Made by a program: the position numbers and the translations under genes
Notes under the pieces: model-generated
What the model saw: the letters and a program-made list of their open reading frames with translations, nothing else
Told to the model about the DNA's origin: nothing
The model's database searches: none
Source: Oscillospiraceae bacterium
GTDB taxonomy: Bacteria > Bacillota > Clostridia > Oscillospirales > Oscillospiraceae
Reading direction: 5' to 3'
Length of the DNA: 60,953 nt
Assembly: GCA_009779845.1 (NCBI GenBank)
Contig: WRBE01000008.1
Coordinates: forward strand, 1-60,953
Shown: one piece after another, positions 1-8,996 of the stretch
How positions within the stretch are numbered: position 1 is the stretch's first letter
Layout: each line of letters starts with the position of its first letter

Positions 1-515
1 AATGTGGGCGGCGGTTCTACATCCCGCTCCCACTGGGCATAAAGGGTTACATTTGCGGCGGGCATTTGGAACGTGTCGTCAGGTTGATGCCAGTCGCCGG
101 TGCCATCGGGGGCTGTATTCCAGCCGAGGAAGTGATAGCCGTCTTTGACCAAGTTGTTTCGGCCTAGGACTGTAACATCTGCATCTGCTAGATATTCCTC
201 CTCATCAACGGGCGGAACGCCTGCTGTATTCCCATTGCCATCGTAGGTCACTGTAAATGTGGGCGGCGGTTCTACATCCCGCTCCCACTGGGCATAAAGG
301 GTTACATTTGCGGCGGGCATTTGGAACGTGTCGTCAGGCTGATGCCAGTCGCCGGTGCCATCGGGGGCTGTATTCCAGCCGAGGAAGTGATAGCCGTCTT
401 TGGCTAAGTCGTTTGGCCCTAACACTGTAACCTCTGCACCCACTGGGTATTCCTCAGCGTCAACAGGCGGAACGCCCGCTGTGTTCCCATTGCCATCGTA
501 GGTCACTGTAAACGT
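1..515 (-). repeat. Tandem 255-bp repeats encoding InlB-type modules
   Basis: Bases 1-255 and 256-510 are two successive 85-codon repeats. The first roughly 147 bases of each differ at a single position, the next roughly 80 differ often, and the last part is again nearly identical. The array continues past the left edge, so copy number is unknown. It is coding DNA, not CRISPR. Confidence 0.9.
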
Positions 516-3500
516 GGGGAACTCATTTATTATGCGTGATGTAAGTACATCGCCATTCTGCATGATTCTCAAAGGCTCATGCACTGAGGTATAATCGCCG
601 GGTCCCTCATTGATTACATATATACGCCCAGACCACAGATTGATTAGGGTGGCGGGCCTGTTCACGCTAAAGCGAATTTCTTCATAGACCTCCTCTTTTA
701 CGTGTTCGGCAATCCAGTCAAGGTCATTGCCCACGCTACGCCATGTATTTGTTTCTTCATCGACCAAGACAAAGCGCAAGTAGGTGCTGTCAGTCGCATC
801 TCGGACACTTGCGAAAAACCAATCTCCATCCGTTATAAAAGGCGGTGCGTTGGCAAGTTCTTTTTCGATTATAAGAGTTCCGGTCCCATGCTCAAAACGA
901 TTTGTAACGGTTGCAATCATGTTCCCACCAACTGCAAAATTGGTTCTGTCATGCTCAACTATCACGGTAAAACCGGTGGAAAATTTGTTATAAATGTCGT
1001 TGCCTTCTTCACAAAGCTCGTCCACGACAAACAGGCCGGTGATAGGAAGGCCGGTGATAATCACAGGGTTTGCCGCACTAAATGGGATAATCCATACTGT
1101 CTCGCCTGTATAAGCCGCTCCGGCCGGGATATGCAAAAAGCTGCCATCGACTTGCAGTGCGAAATGTAGATATGTATCTGTACCCTCTTCCCTGACACCG
1201 GCAAAGAACTGGGTAAATTCATCCACTTCCCAATTCCCGGGAAACCCGTCTAGTTCTTTGACAATCACCAAGTTACTCCTGCCGTAGTCGTAGTCATTCC
1301 GCACATGTACCACAAAGCTATTGTTTGTCTCTGCGGCAATTTGAACCCCATCAGCCGAGATCGGCTCACCGTTTAAGATATAGCTTGTGGTGATATGGTC
1401 GGTTACTACGCCATCTTCAAAAAACTCTTCCACAAAATAGTAATGGCCACCGTAAGCAGGCAACCCAACCACCAATGCGGGAGAGGTTACGCTAAACGGA
1501 ATCCTTCTTAAAAAGTCAATCCCTGCATCCTGCGGATAATAGAACTCAGGCACACCGGCACCATCAATGTACCCGATATTTCGGAATACCACATCTCCAT
1601 GCGCTTGATGCATTTCCTCGAAAATTAACGCAACTCTATCTCCCGGGTTTGCTGGGTCTCGAATCGCCCATATATTTGCGTGGAATAGGGTGCGCTCATT
1701 TATGCCCCAATCCTCTGGAGAGCCCGCTAGTTCTTTTGCAATCGTCATATTCCCAGAGCTGTATTTGTACCGATTGGTCACGGTGACAGTAATGGTCTCG
1801 TTGAACTGTAGCTCTCTGACTCCGTTGTTCTCAGAATATGCCGCGCCCCAAACCCAATCATCGTCCTCGTGCCACGTATCAATGCAGGTTATTTCATCCA
1901 CATATTCCCAGTGACCCAACCAAGTTTCCCGTAACCAAAGTCCGTCCGTCCAAACGCCGTCCGGACGATTTTGGAATGTCGGGTCACGGTCTAGATCGGT
2001 GTGGTTCCAAAACGCCACCCACTCCTTTTCGATGGAATTGGTCGTTGTCCGCCGCACTTCACGCACTTCATATTTGCCCCATGTCCATAGATACGAGAGG
2101 TGAAGCGGCTGATTGACACTGACAGGCAACTCCATCACAGGCAAACCCTGATAATCTTCTGTCAGTCCAAACACATGATTGCCGATACGCTGAAACGTAC
2201 CGTCTGGTTCAGGATAGTCTTTAAACAGCAGATAATTTTCACGTTCCACGTCCCATATCCGAACGTAAAACACGGTGTCGTGATTCACGCCCCAGTCTTT
2301 TGCAAAGCCGTCCAGTCGCTTGCGCACTACAAAATATCCCACACCATGTTGATAGGTATTCGTGACGGTCACTTGCGTGCGCCCTTCCCCGCCCGCAATG
2401 GTAAAACCGTCTTCATCGAAACTATAGCTTACTTGAATCAAGTTCGTCTCGACCTCGAAGATTTCTTCCACAAAATATCGGATCGGCGGCGTGGAAGCGG
2501 CCGCATATACCGGCATCTCCGTGATAACAGCGGGGTGGGCTACTGAAAATGTAATAACCGTTGCGAGCGCCCTCTCGCTGACAAAACCAGCATATATGTA
2601 TTGGTTCACCTCTGCACCCGCTTGGAATGTAAGGTAGAGCCCATCTTGATTTTTTAATATGGCTTGGAACGGCGTCTCTGCGCCTACGTCCCAATCCTTC
2701 TCAAACTCTCCTGCCAGTACTTTATTCACCTGCAGTGTCCCCACCGGCAGTACAATCGGCGGCGGAGATTGTAGCCGGATTTGGGCCGCAACCTCTAAGT
2801 CATACACGATGGCACCGTTGTCCCAAGTAAAGGGCAGGTCGGGATTGCCTGACACAAAGTGTCTGCGGAAATACTCTGTACTCACAAGGGTTCTGCTCCC
2901 GGGGTGGGACTCATTACCGCCCCCTCTCGGGAAAATGATTTCATAGGCAATATCAACCCCGTTCGCTTCTAGGCCGCGAACGGTAAATATATACGTCTTT
3001 GCAATATTGGTGCGAATCCAGTCAAGATGCCAATAGAGCCTTTGACCTTCAGGGCCAACTGTCGTGTTCCAATGGGTTGGGAAAATAGCATCGGCGACCC
3101 TTTGGTTTTCGGGGCTGTTATGATTTGTGCCAAAATAGATATCTATGTTGAGTATATTATCTGTAATCGTCCCTTCGTTTAACCCGCCGCTTCCGGCACC
3201 ATTATTCCAGTTCATGCTCATCTCGAAGGCGTTATGTGTGACTTCTTCTTGTGTCCAGTAGAAAGGGTTCCCCCTCGCCGGATAAAATCTCACCGAAGCA
3301 AAGCCTGTTGCATACCAACGGGCTTCTCGTGGCTCGTCCTCACATAGATACACGATAAACGAAACATATGCCGGCTCTGGCTCGATGATATCAGTTTCCA
3401 CAACATTCCAGATAACCGTGTTATTCGGCCCGGCAACCACCCCTAGGGGCAGGGCGGCCTCGTCAACGCGGAATTCGCCAATGTTGTCTATAATGGTGAC

Positions 3501-3914
3501 ATATCTATTGCCTTCGTCAAGAGGCATCTGGTCCCCGCCCCATGTGCTTCCCCAAGCCAACAGGGTGATGGTGGCCGTTCCGTTGTCATGGTAGGCAACA
3601 GCCTTCCCTGCCCAGATTTCACCCTCCCGCAGACTTGTCGGCGGTATGGCTTCCACAGGTGTGCCGTCAGTGAGATCAAAGTCACTGAGGGTCGGGAATG
3701 TCGCCGTTTCAATATATGCGACAACCTCAGTTGAGCCGTGCACATCATCAGGGTCGGAAACAAGAGTATAGGAGCCGCCGGGTTCTGTCGGCTCGTCTGC
3801 GCTGACGAATGCATTGTGCCCCTCGCCTTCATCCGCTAGCACAACGGGCACCGCAGTGGATAGCATCGCAAAGATAAGTACCAAAACTACCAATCGCTTC
3901 ATTGTTGCTGTCAT
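1..3914 (-). CDS. Secreted repeat surface protein, 3' part outside window (partial)
   Basis: Open on the minus strand from the left edge to a start at 3914; 1304 codons are visible without a stop. Three in-frame ATGs (3920, 3914, 3902) lie after AGGGAGG (3924-3930); 3914 gives 9-nt spacing. The product opens with a basic and hydrophobic signal peptide ending near VVLA. Residues about 30-380 are an extracellular region I do not recognise. From about 390, five modules begin with a pattern like GxLxVxKELxG (about 390, 525, 718, 878, 1010) and close with FSVxxPxxxxGLP, YFVEE and VTNxY. These resemble SpaA/DUF5979-type isopeptide pilin folds. From about 1133, InlB-type (Listeria-Bacteroides) repeats with TYDGNGN, FLGWN and YAQWE follow and continue off the edge. 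Adhesin or cell-wall protein is inferred; the anchor is not visible. Confidence 0.85.
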   Translation of the reverse strand, partial: MTATMKRLVVLVLIFAMLSTAVPVVLADEGEGHNAFVSADEPTEPGGSYTLVSDPDDVHGSTEVVAYIETATFPTLSDFDLTDGTPVEAIPPTSLREGEIWAGKAVAYHDNGTATITLLAWGSTWGGDQMPLDEGNRYVTIIDNIGEFRVDEAALPLGVVAGPNNTVIWNVVETDIIEPEPAYVSFIVYLCEDEPREARWYATGFASVRFYPARGNPFYWTQEEVTHNAFEMSMNWNNGAGSGGLNEGTITDNILNIDIYFGTNHNSPENQRVADAIFPTHWNTTVGPEGQRLYWHLDWIRTNIAKTYIFTVRGLEANGVDIAYEIIFPRGGGNESHPGSRTLVSTEYFRRHFVSGNPDLPFTWDNGAIVYDLEVAAQIRLQSPPPIVLPVGTLQVNKVLAGEFEKDWDVGAETPFQAILKNQDGLYLTFQAGAEVNQYIYAGFVSERALATVITFSVAHPAVITEMPVYAAASTPPIRYFVEEIFEVETNLIQVSYSFDEDGFTIAGGEGRTQVTVTNTYQHGVGYFVVRKRLDGFAKDWGVNHDTVFYVRIWDVERENYLLFKDYPEPDGTFQRIGNHVFGLTEDYQGLPVMELPVSVNQPLHLSYLWTWGKYEVREVRRTTTNSIEKEWVAFWNHTDLDRDPTFQNRPDGVWTDGLWLRETWLGHWEYVDEITCIDTWHEDDDWVWGAAYSENNGVRELQFNETITVTVTNRYKYSSGNMTIAKELAGSPEDWGINERTLFHANIWAIRDPANPGDRVALIFEEMHQAHGDVVFRNIGYIDGAGVPEFYYPQDAGIDFLRRIPFSVTSPALVVGLPAYGGHYYFVEEFFEDGVVTDHITTSYILNGEPISADGVQIAAETNNSFVVHVRNDYDYGRSNLVIVKELDGFPGNWEVDEFTQFFAGVREEGTDTYLHFALQVDGSFLHIPAGAAYTGETVWIIPFSAANPVIITGLPITGLFVVDELCEEGNDIYNKFSTGFTVIVEHDRTNFAVGGNMIATVTNRFEHGTGTLIIEKELANAPPFITDGDWFFASVRDATDSTYLRFVLVDEETNTWRSVGNDLDWIAEHVKEEVYEEIRFSVNRPATLINLWSGRIYVINEGPGDYTSVHEPLRIMQNGDVLTSRIINEFPTFTVTYDGNGNTAGVPPVDAEEYPVGAEVTVLGPNDLAKDGYHFLGWNTAPDGTGDWHQPDDTFQMPAANVTLYAQWERDVEPPPTFTVTYDGNGNTAGVPPVDEEEYLADADVTVLGRNNLVKDGYHFLGWNTAPDGTGDWHQPDDTFQMPAANVTLYAQWERDVEPPPT

Positions 3915-4005
3915 GTCCATCGACCTCCCTGTTTTATTTTGATATCAGTTTCCTACTTTGAGATTTTCGCTCCGATTGCGAATTGTCTCAAACACTATAA
4001 CCTAA

Positions 4006-4034
4006 TATATACCATATCGGATTTAATAGTGCAA
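4006..4034 (-). promoter_or_regulatory. Promoter of the partial surface-protein gene
   Basis: Minus-strand TTGCAC (4029-4034), 17-bp spacer, TATATA (4006-4011), in an AT-rich gap about 90 bp upstream of the start at 3914. It looks like a vegetative sigma-A promoter; inferred only from the hexamers. Confidence 0.6.
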
Positions 4035-4090
4035 GTATTTTTTCCTTTTTTGTCTAGGATGACCAAGCTATCATTAATGCAATATGCACA

Positions 4091-4125
4091 AAAAATTGCC
4101 ATGCCCCAAAACAGGAGCATGGCAA
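4091..4125 (-). terminator. Rho-independent terminator after the CMD-family gene
   Basis: Stem TTGCCATGCTCC / GGGGCATGGCAA (one G-T pair) with a 6-nt loop. It is followed on the minus strand by six T, just after the stop at 4141. Confidence 0.85.
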
Positions 4126-4140
4126 TCAAATTTCAAATCT

Positions 4141-4494
4141 TTACTTAAAGTCACCTTCAAATTCATCCAAGCACTCTTTCATCACCGTAACCGAATACGC
4201 CATGCTTGGCCCCCCGCCAAAGGCAACAGCCACCATGGCGGCCTCAACAATCTCTTGCCGTGTGGCACCCGCCTCAAAGGCTTTGTAGACGTGATACACG
4301 ATACAGTACTCGCAACGGTTATAGATACCGATACCGACACTGATGAGTTCTTTCGTCTTCACATCGCTGGCGCCGGGGGCATAGGCCGTCCCCAGCAGGT
4401 TTAAAAAGGCACTGACGTTTTCCGGCGTCTCCTTGGAGAGTTCTTTGACACCGCCTAGGAACTCATTGAGCATGTTTCTCACATCGCGTTTCAT
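4141..4494 (-). CDS. Carboxymuconolactone decarboxylase / AhpD-like protein
   Basis: 117 residues, the usual length of a single-domain CMD-family protein. The AhpD-like redox motif is visible as C61-E-Y-C64 followed by H68; in the family this dicysteine centre supports peroxidase or disulfide-reductase chemistry, usually in a small oligomer. Start ATG 4494 follows AAGGAG at 5-6 nt. It is monocistronic: its own terminator lies at 4091-4125, and the lipoprotein gene upstream has a separate terminator at 4619-4648. Cytosolic, since no signal peptide is present. The true reductant and substrate cannot be read from sequence; many clostridial members are only called CMD family protein. Confidence 0.85.
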   Translation of the reverse strand: MKRDVRNMLNEFLGGVKELSKETPENVSAFLNLLGTAYAPGASDVKTKELISVGIGIYNRCEYCIVYHVYKAFEAGATRQEIVEAAMVAVAFGGGPSMAYSVTVMKECLDEFEGDFK

Positions 4495-4614
4495 ATTATG
4501 ATCTCCTTTGCATATTTTTTACGAGCATAGACTATGGCGCTCATACGCCACTATCATACCCCATATGATATAAGATCGTCAATCACCAGTTTGACAATTC
4601 CTGCCACTACCTAC

Positions 4615-4648
4615 AAAACAGAGGGAACGGTAAAAACCGTTCCCTCTG
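4615..4648 (-). terminator. Terminator after lipoprotein gene
   Basis: Perfect 13-bp stem (4619-4631 with 4636-4648) and a 4-nt loop. On the minus strand the stem is followed by TTTTG. It sits immediately downstream of the stop at 4653. Confidence 0.85.
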
Positions 4649-4652
4649 CATC

Positions 4653-5270
4653 TCAATTTTCTCCGCCACCACTAAGACCAAAGGTGGCTAAATCGCTGGT
4701 TAATTGGATTGCACCTAAATACTCTCTCTCGGTGTTAACTACCCGCTCCACCATTATCACGCAGTATGCACCCTCTACTACCCTTTCCCAGATTGCTGCT
4801 TCATCACGTGCAAGTGGATCACGTGTCAGCACATCAATTGAGTGCCTCACAGTGTTTTCAGTTCCAAACTCATTTCTGAAATAATGATAAATCTGGTGCG
4901 CACTTTCCAAGCCGCCATATAAAAGCGTTGCCAGAACAATCGCATTTTCCCAATACTCTTCTGCGAGAGAAGGCATATCATTGTGAGATATTGTGAACGA
5001 AATTGCAACAATCCTCTCCCCGTCCTTCACGCCGCTTGTAAGACTGGCAATCAGCGAACCGTCCTTATAGAGCGCATATATGAGAGGGCTTCCGTCACTC
5101 CAATCCACTACTCCTTCTATCGTCCAGGGCAACTCTACCTCTCGCAAAGCAGCAACAATAGCGGTTTCATCTAGAGGAAACTCCGGCATGGGTAGTGCCC
5201 GCTTTTCGTAGCCACAAGCAACAGTTAGGCTGATTATAACAATAAGTATAGCACAAAGAAATTTTTTCAC
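4653..5270 (-). CDS. Putative lipoprotein of unknown function
   Basis: The reading frame is open to an ATG at 5288, but GTG at 5270 is the better start. GAGGTG lies about 10 nt upstream, and the protein then begins MKKFLCAIL, a classical type II signal peptide with lipobox T-V-A-C19. About 205 residues. The mature part is a soluble mixed alpha/beta domain with several W and Y residues and no motif I recognise. It is predicted to be tethered outside the membrane. It is followed by a strong terminator and stands alone between the CMD-family gene and the ispA operon, so context gives no role. Confidence 0.7.
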   Translation of the reverse strand: MKKFLCAILIVIISLTVACGYEKRALPMPEFPLDETAIVAALREVELPWTIEGVVDWSDGSPLIYALYKDGSLIASLTSGVKDGERIVAISFTISHNDMPSLAEEYWENAIVLATLLYGGLESAHQIYHYFRNEFGTENTVRHSIDVLTRDPLARDEAAIWERVVEGAYCVIMVERVVNTEREYLGAIQLTSDLATFGLSGGGEN

Positions 5271-5373
5271 TTGGAATATACACCTCATCCGGGATGGTTT
5301 GATGCTGGGCCATCATGAAGCGACATTACCGAAATATCCCATGTCTCCAATAAACAATTTCTTACCACAGAAT

Positions 5374-6243
5374 CTAATATTCACGCCCCAACAACCAGTC
5401 AGCCAACCATAAGAGGCCCGCAGTATCGTCAAACGTCTCCGCTAAAACCGCTTTGGCAATTTCCGTCTGCTCTTTTAACATCTCTTGGGCTCTCTCTAAC
5501 CCATGCAGGGTCACAACCGTGGTCTTTCCGCTGGCAGCATCAGAACCGATGGGTTTACCCAGCTTTTCCTGCTCCCCGATACAATCCAAAATATCATCCT
5601 GAATCTGGAATGCCACACCTAAGGCCCTTGCAAACTTATCGGCGGCTATCACTTGGGTTTCCGTGCCGCCGCCTGCAAGGGTGCCCATCACACAGGCCGC
5701 TTGGATGAGGGCGGAGGTTTTTAACAGATGCACTTGCCCCAACTCCGGGGCTGTGAGCGGACGCTTCTCCCCCGCTAAGTCTAGCACCTGCCCCGCCACC
5801 ATGCCGTCCTCCCCGGCGAAGCGGGCCAAGGTAAGCCCCGCACGGCACCGGATGTCCTCCGGCAAATCTGTCGCCAAGACGGCACGGAAGGCCGCCGATT
5901 GCAGAGCGTCCCCGGCTAAAATCGCCATCCCCTCCCCAAACTTGATATGGGTGGTGGGCCGCCCCCGGCGCAAATCGTCATTGTCCATAGCCGGCAAATC
6001 GTCGTGAATCAGGGAATAGGTGTGAATCATCTCTACAGCGGCAGCGAAAGGCAACGCCTGTTCCGGCGTGCCGCCGGACACTCGGCAAAACTCCAACGCC
6101 AACACCGGTCGGATACGCTTCCCGCCGGATAATAAGCTATAGCGCATGGCCTCATACAGCTCTGTCCACGTCACGTTAGAACAGAAAAAGCCGTCTAAAT
6201 ACGCCTCAATTTTGGTCACATAGTCTTTGTACCAGTTCTGCAT
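5374..6243 (-). CDS. ispA: Polyprenyl (farnesyl/geranyl) diphosphate synthase
   Basis: 289 residues. Trans-prenyltransferase that condenses IPP with allylic diphosphates, normally giving C15 farnesyl-PP for undecaprenyl and quinone synthesis. Both aspartate-rich Mg-binding motifs are present: D81-D-L-P-A-M-D87 with the RRGRP stretch after it, and D216-D-I-L-D220. The GKRIRP substrate-binding segment (41-46) and the GKTT C-terminal motif are also visible. The frame is open to 6264, but ATG 6243 has AGAGGG at good spacing and begins 4 nt after the xseB stop, so it was chosen. Last gene of the nusB-xseA-xseB-ispA operon, a common Firmicute order; dxs, which often follows, is not in the next positions. 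Confidence 0.95.
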   Translation of the reverse strand: MQNWYKDYVTKIEAYLDGFFCSNVTWTELYEAMRYSLLSGGKRIRPVLALEFCRVSGGTPEQALPFAAAVEMIHTYSLIHDDLPAMDNDDLRRGRPTTHIKFGEGMAILAGDALQSAAFRAVLATDLPEDIRCRAGLTLARFAGEDGMVAGQVLDLAGEKRPLTAPELGQVHLLKTSALIQAACVMGTLAGGGTETQVIAADKFARALGVAFQIQDDILDCIGEQEKLGKPIGSDAASGKTTVVTLHGLERAQEMLKEQTEIAKAVLAETFDDTAGLLWLADWLLGREY

Positions 6244-6247
6244 CCTG

Positions 6248-6490
6248 TTAACCCTCTTCGTCAAACGGCATCTCTACCGGGGCACCGTCGGTGCCCTTCA
6301 TGAGCCGTACTACTTTCTGCTCTGCCTCATCCAGTTGCTTGCCAGAGTCAGCCAACAACCGGGTGCCCTCTTCAAATAGTTTCAGGGCCTCGTCTAAGGG
6401 CGCCTGACCCCGCTCTAGGGATTTTACAATCTCGTCTAACCGGGCGATGGCCGCCTCGAATGATATGGTTTGCTCTTTTTTTGCCGGCAT
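6248..6490 (-). CDS. xseB: Exodeoxyribonuclease VII small subunit
   Basis: 80 residues, the normal size. The family signature is clear: FEAAIARLDEIV, then LERGQAPLDEAL, then LFEEGTRLL, all within a helical hairpin. It forms the multi-subunit partner of XseA in the ATP-independent nuclease that degrades single-stranded DNA from both ends. The ATG at 6490 begins one base after the xseA TAA and follows GGGAG, so translation is coupled. The acidic C-terminal tail is ordinary for the family. Confidence 0.95.
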   Translation of the reverse strand: MPAKKEQTISFEAAIARLDEIVKSLERGQAPLDEALKLFEEGTRLLADSGKQLDEAEQKVVRLMKGTDGAPVEMPFDEEG

Positions 6491-6491
6491 G

Positions 6492-7691
6492 TTATGTTCT
6501 CCCTTCTACCGCACATTGAAGCGTCCCTTCTTTTAAGGTCACGCTAATTTTGTCGCCGATCTCCACATCTTTGGCACTGCCTATCACATGTCCGTCACTG
6601 CGCTTGACCACGGAATATCCACGGCCTAACACTTTGAGCGGGCTAAGTGCATCCAGTTTGGCGGCCAGTTCTACAAATTGCTCTCTTCTGGCGGACACTT
6701 GCCGGAGACATGCGCCGGAAAACCGCTCATGCATATGCAAAAACACCTGCCGCCGTTGCTGGATATAGCCCAAGGGACTCTCTAACACCGGCTTCGTGCG
6801 AAAATCTGTCAGCCGTTCCCGGTACTGGTACAACTGTCGCCGAAGTACGGCTTCCATACGACTGCCGTTGCTGTCCAGCACCTCTCGCAGCTCGTCCACA
6901 TGGGGTACTGCCAACTCCGCCGCATTAGATGGCGTGGCCGCTCGGACATCTGCCACAAAATCGGCAATGGTCACGTCTGGCTCATGGCCCACAGCGGAAA
7001 TCACGGGTATCTGGGACGCAAAAATCGCCCGTGCCACCCGTTCATCGTTAAAGGCCCACAAATCTTCAATAGAGCCGCCGCCCCGCCCGGTGATGATCAC
7101 ATCGGCAACTTGGTAACGGTTGGCGTAGTGTAAGGCCCCCACAATCTCCGGCGGGGCCTCTGCTCCTTGCACCCGGACAGGCATGACGATGACTTTCGCC
7201 AAGGGATATCGCATACCTAGTACCCGAATCATATCCCGTACCGCCGCCCCGGCCCCGGAGGTGATAAGGGCGATTGTTTGCGGAAACTGGGGCAACGGTT
7301 TCTTATAAGCCGGGTCAAACAGGCCCTCTTTGGATAGTTTTTCCTTGAGTTGCTCAAAGGCCACATGCAAATCCCCTACCCCGTGGGGGATGAGACGGCT
7401 GACATAAAGCTGATACGCTCCGTCCCGGGGGAACACGGATACCCGGCCACCAGCGACAACTTTCATGCCGTTTTCCGGTCGGAAATTTAGCTTTCCGGCA
7501 CTGCCTTTGAACATGACACAGCGGATGGCACCCTCTGCGTCTTTCATGCTGAAATAATGGTGCCCAGAGGGGTAGACTTTGTAGTTAGACAGCTCCCCCA
7601 ACACCAACGCATTTTGCAACACCACGTCTTTGTCTAAGAGGTCTTTGACCCGTCCGTTTAACTCGGAGACGGTGAACACTTGCCCGTCCAC
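6492..7691 (-). CDS. xseA: Exodeoxyribonuclease VII large subunit
   Basis: 399 residues, full length. An N-terminal OB-fold ssDNA-binding region (about 1-100, with VFTVSELNGRVKDLL and SGHHYFSMKD) is followed by the catalytic domain (about 125-395). That domain shows the family segments ALITSGAGAAVRDMI, IITGRGGGSIEDLWAFNDE and VISAVGHEPDVTIADFVAD. The product acts with XseB on single-stranded DNA in repair and recombination. Start is GTG at 7691, directly after the nusB TAA, with GGAGG 8 nt upstream. In the operon nusB-xseA-xseB-ispA. Confidence 0.96.
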   Translation of the reverse strand: MDGQVFTVSELNGRVKDLLDKDVVLQNALVLGELSNYKVYPSGHHYFSMKDAEGAIRCVMFKGSAGKLNFRPENGMKVVAGGRVSVFPRDGAYQLYVSRLIPHGVGDLHVAFEQLKEKLSKEGLFDPAYKKPLPQFPQTIALITSGAGAAVRDMIRVLGMRYPLAKVIVMPVRVQGAEAPPEIVGALHYANRYQVADVIITGRGGGSIEDLWAFNDERVARAIFASQIPVISAVGHEPDVTIADFVADVRAATPSNAAELAVPHVDELREVLDSNGSRMEAVLRRQLYQYRERLTDFRTKPVLESPLGYIQQRRQVFLHMHERFSGACLRQVSARREQFVELAAKLDALSPLKVLGRGYSVVKRSDGHVIGSAKDVEIGDKISVTLKEGTLQCAVEGRT

Positions 7692-8147
7692 TTACACATC
7701 CTCCGTCAGTTCGCCCCGGATGAAGCTGCCCAAAATCCCGTTAAGGAAAGCCACAGTGTTTGGCTCTTCGTATTTCTTGGCCATCTCTACGGCCTCATTG
7801 ATGGCAACGCTGCCGGGTACATCGGGGACGTAGAGTATCTCAAACATGGACACCCGCATAATGGCGACCGCCACACGAGAGATGCGGCCCACTTTCCAGT
7901 CTTTGGCGTATTTTTCGATGTAATAATCCAACTCCGCCAAGTGCTCGCCCAGTCCCGTTGCCACTTGGGTCAGGTAGGCGACTTCTTTTTTGGAGGGGTA
8001 TTCTTTGTACAACTCATCTTCCCCTGCTAACGTGGCGTAGTAGTCTTTGTCTAACAGCATGTCCAATAACGCCTCTGCCGGCTGTGGGTTTTCGCCCAGA
8101 GCGAAGGAGACGTGCATGGCGATTTCTCGGAGGTTTGATCTTGTCAT
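7692..8147 (-). CDS. nusB: Transcription antitermination factor NusB
   Basis: 151 residues from ATG 8147, which has AAGGAG about 11 nt upstream. The frame stays open to 8348, but that extension lies in dispersed repeat A and is not native NusB sequence. The all-helical NusB fold is indicated by LREIAMHVSFALGE, VAIMRVSMFEILY and the C-terminal NEAVEMAKKY...FLNGILGSF signature. NusB binds boxA RNA with NusE and promotes rRNA antitermination; pairing with xseAB and ispA is typical in Firmicutes. First gene of the operon; repeat A sits immediately upstream where a promoter would be expected. Confidence 0.95.
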   Translation of the reverse strand: MTRSNLREIAMHVSFALGENPQPAEALLDMLLDKDYYATLAGEDELYKEYPSKKEVAYLTQVATGLGEHLAELDYYIEKYAKDWKVGRISRVAVAIMRVSMFEILYVPDVPGSVAINEAVEMAKKYEEPNTVAFLNGILGSFIRGELTEDV

Positions 8148-8189
8148 AGGTGTTTTTGCTCCTTGTGGGTGGTGGATTGTTCTCTGTCC

Positions 8190-8528
8190 TTCGTAGGGGA
8201 CGTGCCCCTGCGCGTCCCGTGCCCTTGACCCTTTGCCCTTGTTTCGGCTTGCGCCGAGGGTTTTCTTGGCGCAGGCCACCAACTGGTCATGCCCTGCCGG
8301 GCGGGCTTTCTTTTTGTCGTTGAACAAAAAGAAACAAAAAATCAACACAGGGGCTACGCCCCTATGTACCCGCTAAGGTCAAGGTCCAAGGTAGAGACCG
8401 TTTTAAGGCGGTAATCCGCACTGGCGACATGAGTCATCTACCAGAAGTCCGGTTGCCTCGAAACCTAGAAGGGCAGTGGGGCCGCCGGTGGGATGTTCTA
8501 TTGGAAGGTGCTCAAAAATGGGTGGGGG
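8190..8528 (+). repeat. Dispersed structured repeat, copy A (forward)
   Basis: Fills the 400-bp gap between nusB and the 8548-8976 gene. In order it shows: a snapback TAGGGG...CCCG unit (8191-8219); a CGG...CCG hairpin (8245-8256); a CCTGCCGGGCGGG segment; hairpin TTCTTTTTGT / ACAAAAAGAA (8308-8333); AGGGGC-TAC-GCCCCT; CCCGCTAAGGTCAAGG; and a tail ending TTCTATTGGA...GTGCTC. Its middle third is the most diverged of the five copies. It is probably not protein coding: the frames through it drift between copies. Confidence 0.85.
8191..8219 (+). repeat. Snapback hairpin unit 1
   Basis: GTAGGGGACG...CGTCCCG: arms GGGACG / CGTCCC in a conserved TAGGGG...CCCG frame. It lies at the outer end of repeat copy A. 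Confidence 0.6.
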
Positions 8529-8547
8529 TTCATGTCTTCATAAGCGA

Positions 8548-8976
8548 TTATTTCTGCTTTTCTAATTTTATATTTTTTGCAATAACTTTCCAAAATTGTG
8601 TGATGTAAAATGCGGCGAGAAACAAGCCGTATACATAAACTACGATTTCAAATATTGCGTTAAATGTCGTCAACGCTTCAAAAGAACCCGAGTACAGTCC
8701 GAACATGAACCCGTTTAATGCGTGGAAAATCAAGCCCCCTGCATTTAACAAGCCTGTTAACACTGCTAGTGTGTCATGTTTTTTTAACAACGAACACACC
8801 AGAAGCCATGATAACAAGGTAAACACCATGTTGGGCAATGCGAACGACATAAACCACGGCACATATCCATAAACGACTTCTTCCGGCGGAAGTATCCCAA
8901 AAAACCTGACTAAGTACAACGTGTTCACCGCTGCATTGAATACACTTAACACAATAAGCAATTTACGATGTGGCAT
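8548..8976 (-). CDS. Small integral membrane protein, unknown function
   Basis: 142 residues from ATG 8976, which follows AAGGAGGG at 4-5 nt; the longer open frame to 9051 runs into repeat B and is rejected as start. Four hydrophobic segments are visible (about 8-25, 40-62, 70-92, 108-128) with short loops and a lysine-rich C-terminus, so a four-helix membrane protein with cytoplasmic tail is likely. No family motif recognised. The gene is AT-richer than its neighbours and is bracketed by inverted repeat copies A and B, with B ending about 20 bp from its start, so its promoter must lie in B. This suggests acquisition together with the repeats. Confidence 0.75.
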   Translation of the reverse strand: MPHRKLLIVLSVFNAAVNTLYLVRFFGILPPEEVVYGYVPWFMSFALPNMVFTLLSWLLVCSLLKKHDTLAVLTGLLNAGGLIFHALNGFMFGLYSGSFEALTTFNAIFEIVVYVYGLFLAAFYITQFWKVIAKNIKLEKQK

Positions 8977-8996
8977 ACAACCCTCCTTAGAAAATC

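Noticed and set aside
1-515. Direct repeats that could be taken for a CRISPR array
   Set aside because: The 255-bp repeats are in-frame coding modules of a surface protein with no spacers of uniform length.
8148-8348. N-terminal extension of NusB through repeat A
   Set aside because: The extension (translated repeat) is not NusB-like, while ATG 8147 has an RBS and starts at the conserved LREIAMH region.
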